Assembly (NCBI GenBank): GCA_034008185.1
Contig: CM067084.1
Span: forward strand, 10,745,385-10,809,384
Direction of reading: 5' to 3'
Source of the DNA: Gorsachius magnificus
Taxonomy: Eukaryota > Chordata > Aves > Pelecaniformes > Ardeidae
DNA length: 64,000 nt
A model generated the notes under the pieces. It had not been told where the DNA came from and searched no databases. It saw nothing but the letters and a program-made list of their open reading frames with translations. The translations under genes and the position numbers were made by a program. Below, one piece after another: positions 26,301-38,140 of the stretch (within the stretch, counting starts at the first letter, position 1; each line of letters begins with the position of its first letter).

Positions 26301-29300
26301 GTACTGCATATGGGAAAAAGATCACTTTTTACATGCCCTTTTTTTTTTTTTTTTCCCCTTAACTGTTTGAGTCTATCCACTGGTAAACATGAGAATTAGG
26401 CTACATAGGTCTTTCTCCTGACCTGGTGTGGGAGATCTTTATGTATTTCATTACAAAAGTGCGATGCTATACCACAAAACACTCTCTTGTCAGGGAGAGA
26501 TTAAACTGCAGCCCAGAAGTACATTTCACACACACTAAAGTTTGAATGTTCTCATATATTATGTTTGATTAAAATAATTTTAAGTAACCATTTATCCAAG
26601 ACAACTTATCTATCAAGCCAACTAGCATTCAACCTTGCCAATAAAAATGTACCAATAGGAAATTAAAGCTATGGCCTAAAAGATTTCTTTAATGGCTGTC
26701 CCAAATTCATTGTAATGCTGTTTAGTGAATCTTACATGTGGATAGAGGAGCACTCAGAGCAACAGTTTCCTAAATTCTTGCTGTGTCTTCTCACTGTGAT
26801 GCCTCGGTGTACAGTTTGCATGAGAAAGAGCTCATTATGCCCCACATGATCCCAAATGCCCAGCAGAGATAACAGTCTAAATCATTTGTTCTCTTTAAAA
26901 TAATTTATTCATAGGTAAGAATATGAAAATGTGCCCTTTATGAAGTTTATCTGTATCTATAGCAAACACAACTTAAATTAATTCTTCATCTTCAGGACTG
27001 GGAAAGTTTGACTAAGGCATTAGGGATTTTTTATTAACCTCCATTAATTCAGTAGTCCTACCACTTTGATAACAAATAAAAATGAATGGCTAAGAAGTTT
27101 CTTCTTATTAAAAGGTGTGAGTGAGTGCAATTAAACATGCCCTACATATCTCAAGATATAAAACATATTCTAATATAACTCCAGGGTTAATAAGGAAGTA
27201 CGTGAAGTTTATTAGTCTGTTGACTAGCGATCACATCATTTCAGTGGTAGGAGGAACACACAATGACTGTTCTTAATTTCCCTCTCAATTTTGATTTTAT
27301 TTTTGGCATTTCTACAGAATCCTGAGATATCCCACTGCGATTCAATTTTAATTAGACCAGTAAATAGGATGATGTGAGTCTTTCTTTTTGTCATAGCATT
27401 CAATGAATTGCCTAAAGATCTACAAATATCACATACTACTACACGAAGAAATATTGAAATCTGTATGTTTTACAAACCTCTGCAAAACCCTTGTACTTCT
27501 GCTCATGTTCAATTCAGACAAATCTAATTTTCTTTTAATCTAATTATCTTTAAGTCAGTGCCTCAGCTGCTTAGAATCCATCCTTACCTACTTTGATTTA
27601 AAACAAGAATTCTAGTCTGAAGTTCTAACAGTTTTAAGTTCACATACTTTGAGGACCAATCCATATTTAACACGTGAGAAATAAATAAAAATAATCTAGA
27701 ATCTGACCATATAAGCTTTTAAAAGTGAGAAACAATGTATGAAAGAACTGGGGAGAAAATGCTAGCCCACAGTATTTAACCTAACACAATTAACTTGGGA
27801 GAGAGGGAAAAAAAAATACATCTGATGATGTAAAGAAAATGAAAATGGATACAGTATGCTACTAATTTTATGTCATTGAAGAAAGCATGCACACAATGTT
27901 ATACCATTTAAAAGCTAAGTCAAGATAAGCTTTAATAGATATATTCATATGCAGTCCATATTTTAAAATTACCTCTAAAATAAAAAGAATAATGCTTTTG
28001 CTCCCTGCACAAACCAAACTCCTTTATCTGCACAGTAAAACCAGAGTACTGAGTTAAAAAATAAAGCTCCTTAGCTTAGATAAAAATTCAATGAAGAAAA
28101 ATCATCTCTCATGATGAAATACTGACAATTAATTATTTTAGTTGCTTTTGCTCCTTGCTAGAATGCTAATTATAAAAGCATTATTTAATTTGGAGAAGAT
28201 ATTTGTTAAATTTCAAAACCAAATGAGAGTTCATCAAACATGAAGACTCCCAAATGTTAGGTGCTAAATCCAAAGCTTAACCCCTCCTTCTGAGCCAGTT
28301 TGCTGAAGAAATTTATGATAGCTTCTTACCTCACACATATGTATGTTTGTGTGTATGTTTTAATAGGCCGTTGGAAGGAGAGTATTTTTATGATGAAATA
28401 CGCAATGTCATAGCAATCATTAAATGGGAGTTAGCTGAATTTAAATACAATATTCAGGTAATTTGCATTTTATGACAACCTGCTGTCATTCTCCCTGTGA
28501 GTTACCTAGGTTTGCTGGTCCCAACACCTATTCAAAGGGGACCAGTGGACCAGGGCCCCTGGTGTCTGGTGGTGGGCAACACCTTCCTGGTTGTGGACGT
28601 TTGTCTTTGGCTGCAAGTCCACAGTTCTTGGCCAAAGCTAGCAAGGGCTCAAGGAGCTATGACAGACAAACAACCCCATTACTTTGTAACAACCAAAAAG
28701 CTTGTGATTGCTTGCTGCAATGACCCATTCATTCAAATTATCCACGTTTATATTGCAGCTTGGACTGGTCAAAAAGGTCTACCAATATACTCATCCCCTC
28801 CAAGGCAGAAGCAACCAAGGAACTGTTGCTTTTACAATAACAGGCAGCTTACTCTGGTTTTTATACAGAATCTAAACTTGTTACCCCATGTTTTCCAAAC
28901 TGAATATACAAACCCGTCTCAAAATAAAAATCCACATTTTAAGGTAATTGAGTTTTTTTCTCTAGTCTTTTTTTTTTCCCCCTTGGCAGCCTTTTCTGCC
29001 CTTTTCTTTTTGACATTGGAAAAAGGAATGAAAAGAAAATACCACAAACCCAAATAAGTTAAGACTGCATTTTCTTTTAAAAAAATAGGTAATATTTTCC
29101 CTCCAAATCTCTCTTTCAAAAAAGAATAAGGAAGGTCTCTCATTTAAGAAACTGTAATCATAACTAGTAATAAATATCATACATTGTTTAAATATTATTT
29201 CCATAAGCAAGTTTTTCTCCTAAACATGTAAAATAAAGGCAATTATGAAATAATATAGAAATTTCTTCTACTGACAGGAATGTAGAAATAGATGTATGAG

Positions 29301-32005
29301 ATTATTTCTGATTTACTGAAAGGCATTAAGATACTACAGTGATCAGAGAACTGAGACTAATGGGCCAGCAGAAAATACTACAGCTAACGGTACGTATGGC
29401 ACCTATCACAGCTGGTATTCATGGCCCACTGGAAAAGTGGAAACAGCCTAATTATATAAATAAATTCACATCTATACATTATACCACCAGAAGGCTTCAT
29501 GGGAAGTGCTGGGCTTTAAGACTGTTTACATGAAACTCATTGGACCTCACATGTTTTTATCACCTCCTGACCATCAAAGGACTGCTGTTGTAAACTAAGA
29601 CCATGTTTGTATTTTCCTCTTACTTTGTGATGACTTGATGGTCTAAAAGCTTATTTGCAACCATTACATTTTGGACCTTCAATTTAATCTCATTGCTACA
29701 CCAATCAATTTCTAATTACATACTTTCATCCTTTCAAGAAATGCCTTTTTTAAGAAGCTCATAAGATTTTTTTGTCACGTGGCAAAGAACTCAAATATGT
29801 TGATCGCTGAATCAGTTACATCTCAAATGTATTATAATAAAACCTTTGTTTTCTGATTTTTCTTGACACTATGAGGAACAGCTTGAAGCTAAAGACTGGG
29901 AAAAAAACCCACCTATTTTGTTTTTGATGAAACAACTGACAGGCCTGATCCATTGCATTTGACAGTTCATATCCCCATAGCCTGAGCTGAAATTCTGGTT
30001 AGGATTGAACAGATTTATCTGGATTCCCCAGACTCGTCTTTGCCTTGGTGATATCGGTCTGTGAAAATAAGTTGAGTTTCTCTTCTAAAACAGAGAACAA
30101 CCCTGGCTGACGCCTTTCCCTTCACCACTGCTGGGAGAAAAGCTCTCGATTTTATAGCATAAAGCTATCTCCACCAGTGGATGGGCTGAAAATGTGCCAA
30201 GCAGTAAAAAGCAGTCTCTCCTCAAGGCAGTTGTCACCCACCCAAGGTGCCAGTAGTCCAGGGCAGCAGAGGGGCAGCCCAAAGGAGTCTGTCAGAGTCA
30301 GCAGGGCCAACCCAAATAATATAATAAATGTTAGAAATTACATATCTCTAAAGTGTGGTATTTTACCTTGAACTTCAGTAGCAGCGTGCACTCAACTGTT
30401 GCATATTACTAGATTAGTAAAACTAACATGTTTTTTAAGGCCACCTTAAAGACTTATGAAAATAAAATTGAAGATAGTTAAGCACTCAAACCTCTTGGGC
30501 AACTTTGAAAATTGCACTTCTCATCCCCCACTCTTCCTTATCGTCAGTGCAAGTATAGAGCTGTTGGGGGAAAAAGAGAGGAAAATAAAAAAGCAGCATA
30601 TTGCTGTAATAAACATCACAGCACATTATTTTGAGAGAACAGTGAAATGCAAAGTAGCAAAATGTTATTACTCAGTTTAGGACCTTTTTTTTGTCATTTT
30701 AATGACTGCTATTCTTGTTTAAAGATCCATGGAATCTTAAATAACTCTGAACTGCCAGAACCTCAACTTTAAGCACCTTTTTAGGAGATTTTCAGCACTG
30801 CAGTGCTCCCTAGAGTTACGCTGATGAATTAGTTCAGTTCTGGCCTGAAGCTTGACCATTGCCCAAGGAGGTCCCAGGACAAACCTCAAAGCAGTCAGCC
30901 TTGCTGGACGCTCAGATATCCAATGTAAAGAGGAGTATCCAAGGCAGGGTTCTCCACAGCTCAGATTTGGTGCAGGTAGCTCACTTGTTTAATATTTGCA
31001 TTTTCTGGTACCCTGCTGCTGTGAAAGCATTGGTAACCTTCCCACACAGCCTATTCTCTATTTACATCTTTCTGGCTCTTTGATGCCCATTGCGTTTGGT
31101 TTAGAAACAAAGATATTGACGTTTCCCTGCCTTTTCTGAAATTATTTCCATTTCCAACCTATTCCCAGTTATAAACTCTATCAAGTGATTCTTTTGCTAT
31201 GCACTTGGAATATTCATGACTGATGATAGACGTTGCTATCAAGCTTCCCGAATTATGGTAGCAGACCTTTCTCTTTACAGCTTTTTACCAATTTTGTACG
31301 TGTTAATACAAAAAAGTGAAACTTCAGTTTTGGCAGCAAACCCACAGTTTTTGGTTTTTAGTATTTACAATAATTTTATGTAAAATAATGGGAGAAATAC
31401 ACTCTAAGTATAAATTATTTGTTTGATCTATACCTAATACTGCAAATAATCTTTTATGTTGATTTATTCAAACTATTAGAAAATACATCTCCCTCTCCTT
31501 TCTATTCATACCATTATAAAATTAAAGAACAAATACAGTCATTAAAAATAATATTAACAAATTGATGAAGTGAATAACAAATATAGGGCAGCACTGCCAG
31601 AGCACAATTTTAGGAAGACAATTTATTATGAAACCTCATAGTTAATAAGGATCTTGTTTAACAGCAATTATTTTCTTCAAGTTGCAGCATAGCCTTTTTT
31701 GCACATCAATGTAATGTAAGAGGAAGGAAAGTTTCATGGTTTTCAAAGAGGCCTAGGGATATTCTACTTGGAAAGATAATCCAAATTGGGCCTAAACCTC
31801 TTAACTATCTTTCAAAGTCTCACCTTTAATGTGCAATATTTTGCATTTCAAATTTCTAAACCCACTTTATGATCTTTTCCCATTACAAAATGTTACTTTT
31901 TCCTTTAAAAGCAAAAAAAAAATAATAGTTGTTCAAGCAACAGTTATTTAAAATAACAGCAAAAACATATGAGTAATTTTCTGTTGAATCAGCTCTTGTC
32001 CCAGG
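23378..32005. other. 8.6 kb AT-rich DNA, no recognised gene
   Basis: Contains a T16 run at 26339-26354, a GC-richer patch at about 25840-26060 and an octamer ATTTGCAT at 28461-28468 in a complex-looking block. The largest open frame (28497-29057, plus, 186 codons) is rich in low-complexity F/K codons at its end and shows no domain. A 31-nt segment at 24206-24236 lies between good splice-like sites on the plus strand, but it is too short to support a gene. Confidence 0.55.
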
Positions 32006-32215
32006 TAAACTTCTTTACAATGAGGGTGGTCAAACACTGGAACAGGTTGCCCAGAGAGGTAGTGGAGGCCCCATCCCTGGAAACATTCAAGGTCAGGCTG
32101 GATGGGGCTCTGACAACCTGATCTGGTTAGCAGTGTCCCTGCTCCCTGCAGGGCGGTTGGACTAGATGACCTCTAGGGGTCCCTTCCAACCCAAAATATT
32201 CTATGATTCTATGAT
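32006..32215 (+). mobile_element. CR1 LINE 3' end, plus strand
   Basis: A 210-bp copy starts in the CR1 segment AACTTCTTTACAATGAGGGT and passes through the GGTCAAACACTGGAACAGG and GGAAACATTCAAGGTCAGG stretches that are standard in the CR1 3' end. It terminates in the repeated tail ATTCTATGATTCTATGAT. It covers only the last codons of ORF2 and the 3' UTR, a severe 5' truncation. It is the only element here in plus orientation. Confidence 0.95.
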
Positions 32216-35200
32216 AAACTTTACTGGAAGAAGCAGCTCTGTCTAAAGAATCCATAGGGAAATTCACATTTTCCTTTACACAGTAGCTATTTATTCTGAT
32301 GTTCCACTCCTAAGAGTTTTCTACCCTTTCCACTGTGCCAGCCCTCCTAAAATGATTATGGCAAACGCCTTCAGTGTCAATACCTTCCCAAGTAAAACGG
32401 AGCTCCCTTGATAATGGACTCTGATAAGACATTTGAGATATCAGATCCTGAGTGTACACTGCACAACTCTTCAGATCAGTTCTCAGCTCTCTTTGTTCAT
32501 CTTACTGGTTAAAGATTCCCTTTCTGCCCTTTCAGTATGCTAGGCAAAGACTGCAAGTGTCACATTCATTCTCTAAAATGTTGATTTTTGTCTCCAAAGC
32601 TTTCTTTTAATAACATTCATTATCTCTCGCAGCAGATGCTGAGGGTGAACAGGCAGTAGACTGACTAGAAGTATCTGACATTGGGCACAGCTACTGCTTT
32701 TTAAGACTCAGTTCAAAGTGCTTAATCACACATTTAAATCCTATTAAAGTCAAGTGTTTACTTCAGTGGAAGCAGGACCTGAGCAAAGCAGTTTGTTCTG
32801 AGGAAAAATAAGGGCATGTTTTCTGCGAGCAGGACACACCATGATGGCCACCTCCTCACCACCATTTGCAACAGACCCGAACCAGGAGATCCTTTTTCAA
32901 ACCCATAGCAAGACAGATTCATATTGTTCATTCTTCCAGGTTAACATCAATAATTGTATCTATCTGTGGAAATACTTTGGGTTACTAAAGCTGATATTTG
33001 AAAAGCACTGCAGGATTCATTAGGTACGTCAACAACTAGAGGATCACAGAAACATCAACAAGCACCAGGACTTTGCTCCTGAAGCAGAAACTTTCTCTTT
33101 TACAATGTTGAACCTTGCAGTCAAATTAATAAAAATACTTATAATTTCTTTATCGCACGCCTTGCGATTGCGGTATACATTTCAGAGATACGGAAAGGGC
33201 ACCAGCCTGACACCACAATTCTCAGAGGATTGTTGGCAAATTATAACAGTAAATGCCACATGCACTTAAGTTGTATTATTAGCTTAATTGTACTATTTTC
33301 ATATAAAATCCCCACTGTCAAATACTCCATGACTCACTTTGTAACTAACTTTGAAAGATTTGAATGAACCCTGCCTTGCTGAATGCACGCTTTTTATTCA
33401 TTTGGCAGAGAGCTGTTCAAATGCTCCAACAAGTGGAATCCAAGTCGGCCAAATGTTGCTTAATTTGGCTGGCTATGTTTATCATGGGATATTTTTTGCC
33501 CTCAGTGCCATCAGCCATAGAGACATTTCAAGTACACATAATTAATTAGTGGTTTGCAAAAGACAATTAGATATAACAAAACACCTCCCTTGCTCCTAGA
33601 TTTAAATAAATTGAACCAGAAAAGGGCACCTGGACAGTAAGAAGATTCAAGCAAAAAATTAAAATAAATAATTGCAGATAATTTTTCATTAGTTGTTGAT
33701 GTCTTGGGGCTTGGGGTTTTTTCCTGAATGCGTATTCTGCTAATATACATTTTCTCTTCCCTTATACAGCATTTCTTTTCCTTTTTAATGACTATTACAA
33801 TTATTTATTAATTTCTCTCACAGGTTCAAGGCACCTTACAGTGTTGAAGTAAAACAAAATGTAGGTTTGCATGCTATGGAAGACGTAAGCAGATACACTG
33901 TCACACAGAACAAATGATGGTTTTCCTTTACTCTGACAATTATTAAACCTCCCTCCCTTCCTTTTCTGTATTCTGAATAGCCATCTTTAAACTCTCTTAT
34001 TTTGGTAAATAACTGTTCAGAATTGTGCTTAGTCAAAATGTTCTAATCAAAATATATCCATGGACAAGGCCTTCATGATATATCAGTTTCTCCTACTCTT
34101 CCCTTTTACGTTTGGTTTGTTTTTTTTTTAATCCCCAGTCTCTGCTTTACATCCCCTCTTTAGTAATAATTATGCTGCTGCCATCCATTGGGAGTTTGCT
34201 CAATTTTTATACTTAGCTACAACACTAAATGTTTCATAACAGTTAAGTTTTCCGTATGATGCATTGATTGGTTATTCTCACTAGTCCCCTGTATAAAACC
34301 AGAATCAATACCCCTTTCTGACTGTTCTTTAACACATTTATAAATAAAGGGTTATGCCTTCCTCTGACATGCATGTACTTACTTGATTTATAGCAGCTTA
34401 AGCATCTGGGAAAAATCATATACCCTTACCTAGGCAAGTACAGGGGGGTTGTGCAGAGTTTCTACAGGAGAATATGGGGGGAAAATCCTATTTGTCAGGT
34501 TTTTCCCCTGTAGTAGACTTGCACAGTGACTGCAGTGCAGCTGCAGAGATTTGGTAGCCTCCATAAGGCCTTCAGGGATTAAAAGAAAAAAAAAGAAAGC
34601 CAGTCTTTTGATCCAAATAACCAGTGATGCACACCCAGGCCTCTTCTGCATTACTGTCAAAAGCATCTGAGATTAACACGGGGCAAAGGAGGACAGGCCT
34701 GAGAGGATTCTTCAAGTTCTGCTCCGTTACCTGAAAGGTCTGTCTCGCTCTTTTCTCCATCCCATACACGCCGCTTGTGACCACCCCATGTCAAATGTGG
34801 TAATAGACCAAGAGCAGCTCCAAATGACAAAATCACCTGATTTTCCAGTTCACTGAACAATGTCATGCAATAAGCACAATAATTTGCATGATGACTCTCA
34901 GAAAAATTAAAAAAAAAATATTTCACACGTACATAATGGCCATCCTTTCTATCCACAGGGTGTTCTGTTTCTCTGTAGAGTTGGAAGAAATAGCACAAAA
35001 AATAAAACAGAGGACCATGCCTCAAAGTAATAATAACCAACTGCTTTTCATGAAGCAGTTGTAAGAGAAGTCATGTAGGAGAATATGAAAGCTGGGAAGT
35101 ATTTACTACAGAAGAAAAATCTTCCTTAAACAACTCCATTGACAGATTCCCTTTGCCATTACGTTTTTGGGTTAAACTGTTTCTGTGTAGTGCTGGAGAA

Positions 35201-38073
35201 TAAGCGCTACGTAAATGCCAGCCATGAACAGGACTTAAAACTCACTTCCACAGAAGAGTTGAACTAGACAAATTATTGTGTACAGTGTTTAATATCTGTC
35301 CTGACTCTGGATTTCAGGCAACATCTTTAACCTATTTTTTAAAAAATATTTAGAAATTACATAGGGTTTTTTTTAACACATCTGTCCCTCCCTTTTCTCT
35401 GCTCATTCACCCTACCAATCATCTTATGCACCCTCATTTCTGAGGCTGAGACTTCTACAAAAAAGCAGCAGTAAGTCATACAGAGTACGGCACTTTGCTG
35501 GTGACACGATGGTACCCCTACCACTACCTCAGTGTCACTCTTGGAAGGCCATTGCCATCGAATGTCTAGGGGTGACCTCACTGGTCATCAATTTATTTAA
35601 GTTTGGAGCATTTTAAAATAATTGAAATATTGCTGTTCACAGTAAAAGATTTTTCGCAAGTGTAGCTAACTGTAAAATCCCCATTTAACTTCCTCAAGAA
35701 GTCGTTTTGGCAATATTTGAAATTTTAATTAGGAACTTTATCTCAAATACTGGAACAGGATTTTACAGTTTCAAAACCTTGTGTTTATGTGTACGTACCA
35801 GGTTTTTATTTTCATATATCTGTGGCTCTGAGAACACCAGAAAGCATTTTATTATCAGTATTAATGGAGGTGATTAATATAATAATATTTAAAGAAAATT
35901 ACCCTGACATTTAAAGCAAAATTATCTATAGGTCGTCAAGAATATTTTTTTTTTTTTTTTTTTGCACTGGACAATGTTAAGCCTTCACTGTTTAAAGTAA
36001 ATACAAATGTCATTCATATGAATAAAAATAAGTGGATTGTTTTTCAAACATGAACAAATATTAGGAAAGGAGGTGCAGAGCAAGAGGCTTCAGCTTAATT
36101 TATGGTAGAATATTATACAATAAGAATAAAATGCAGCTCTTTTACAAAAACTAGCTGAATTTAGTTGATTATACTATCTAAAGAACACTTTTTTAAACGT
36201 TCTTAGCCAATTGCTCCATACTAACAAAATGTAACAGACCCCATTAATCCAGTCAAGAATGAACTGAAGCACAGCTGGATATTAAAAAAGATGTTTCTGT
36301 GTATTTGACATAACAAATAAGGTCACAGGGCAAAATTGTTTGACTACTAATAAAACAATCTAAACCTCAAATACTGTGTTTAAAAAAATTGGAAGTTCTG
36401 GTAAGAACCATTGTCTTCCAGAAACTGATCATAGACCAAAATGGAAAAGGCTCTATATACATCATGGGAAATTCAGTTATCTCTGCCCATAAAAGTATTA
36501 TTTGAAATTATTATAGATCTCTCTTAGATTACTAAAAGTTGGGGAGGGGTCCCTTCATTCATTTTATACCACATTAACCATGGGCTTGGTGCTGTACAAG
36601 ACACAAAGGCACAGTACTGACGCGTACAGCAACAGAATAGATTTTGGGCACAAAACCAGGTCTCCAAGTTTGGAAATGCATCTCGACCAGCAGGTTTGCT
36701 TCAGAATAACTCCCTATTGCACCCATCAGCTCCCCCTTATGTAACTTGCACATGAATACAAGTAATTTACAAAATATAAAGTGCCTTTTTTTTTTTTTCC
36801 CCCTTTCTTTTTCCTAAATCCTGTCAAAGCTGGTGAATGCAAACGCTGATGCTGAAAGTTTGGCAATCTCCTGACATTAAGTCAAACCGTAAATGAGAAC
36901 AAAGAAATGTAAATGGGCATGTTATTTTCACTCCATTTATTATAACATTTTAGAAGTGTTACAGAGGGTTGGTTTGGTTTTTTGTTTTTTTTTTTTTCCA
37001 CCTGCTTTGAAGTTTCGGCTTTTGTTCTGAAGGTGGTTCCCACCCAGGGACTGTCCTCCCTTCTCCCCTTCCCTTCAGACCGATCCACCCCTGCTGTGTC
37101 AGCAGCACACGAGCTGTATGCTTCTGAAGCTTCCTGTAATTAAGTTCACCTTGTTTTATTATAGGTAAACATGTTCAGACTTATTTTGTATACATTTGGG
37201 AAATAATAGCTTCTTAGAGTCAACGGTGAGAAGCAACTTGTGCTACTAAAATAAACTGTGGCGAGGACTGTGTCTTGTAGTGCTTTTACAAGCAGCAAAT
37301 CCCCTCGGTGTTCTGGTATTTTTATCAGAAAATAACAAACATTAATTTATGTTGTTCTGCATCAGAACTAACATAACTTTACAATAATGTTTGCATTTAT
37401 ACTGTATTGTTTGTGCGTGCACATAAGATGGGATTCAGCTGACAAAAGCCAAGTACATAGCTTCATTTCAGACATCCTTGGGCACCCTCCCTGGGCTCCA
37501 CTGCCTTTCCACGAGGTTTCTCGTCTGCCCTCAGCTCCTCCATCATATTTCCTGGCCCTATGAAACCATTTCCAACGTCCTAGGGCAACTTAAAGTTGCA
37601 TCAGGCACAAATGTTTTGGCAACTGGTTCCTACTCACTCAGAATAACTCACTTAAATTATTAGGGAGTAATTTTCTAGCACAGTTTTATGCATGGAAAAA
37701 AATACTAGCCCGAGATCCTTCAAGGGAAGGAAACCCCAGGTTCACACCATGACACAATAACTAATTGACTAAGGAAAATCTAAGCATGTGTTTCAGTCGT
37801 TGGGGTTTTTTTTTCACTCCTAATAAGGTGCTAATGCACATTTCATTGCAAGGTAATAACAGGCTGACTTCGCCTCTTGCCAGCCAGGACAGAGTTCAGC
37901 AGCCAGGCATTTCAGTGTAAGAATTTCGGCCTCAGCAAAGAAACAGCAAAATACCCGTAACAAAACACCAAGCTACCCAGCCCGACAATCCGGTTATCCC
38001 ACGGCTTGCCCAGGCTGGCACACTCACGTGCCAGGGTCCCATGAGAAGGTGACTACAGCAGTGCGGTGCCGTG
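32216..38073. other. 5.9 kb AT-rich DNA, no recognised gene
   Basis: Includes a T19 run at 35945-35963 and a T-rich tract at 36786-36798. The block at about 33130-33560 has balanced composition and several TAATT-type and TTTGAAAG-type words, and may be a conserved non-coding element. A 32-nt segment at 34430-34461 lies between strong minus-strand splice-like sites. No ORF shows a domain. Confidence 0.55.
35945..35963. repeat. Poly(T) tract
   Basis: Nineteen consecutive T, the longest homopolymer noted in the window. No retroposon body is recognised beside it. Confidence 0.85.
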
Positions 38074-38140
38074 TCATAGAATCATAGAATCATTTAGGTT
38101 GGAAAAGACCTTTAAGATCATCAAGTCCAACCGCCCCCCA
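38074..38140 (-). mobile_element. CR1 LINE 3' terminal fragment, minus strand
   Basis: The plus strand reads TCATAGAATCATAGAATCAT followed by TTTAGGTTGGAAAAGACC and ATCATCAAGTCCAACC. This is the reverse complement of the CR1 3' UTR end with two tail repeats. Only about 70 bp is present. Beyond it the sequence becomes unrelated GC-richer DNA with overlapping 145-codon open frames on both strands that show no domain. Confidence 0.92.

Noticed and set aside
28497..29057. 186-codon plus-strand ORF
   Set aside because: No domain, no splice or Kozak support, and its end runs through a T-rich low-complexity tract; length is possible by chance.
34657..35040. 127-codon minus-strand ORF
   Set aside because: Hydrophobic start and mixed tail without any domain, and no splice or promoter support.
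36560..36640. Possible ancient SINE-like wording (GGCTTGGTGCTGTACAAG)
   Set aside because: Too short to assign to a family by eye; a repeat-library search would be needed.
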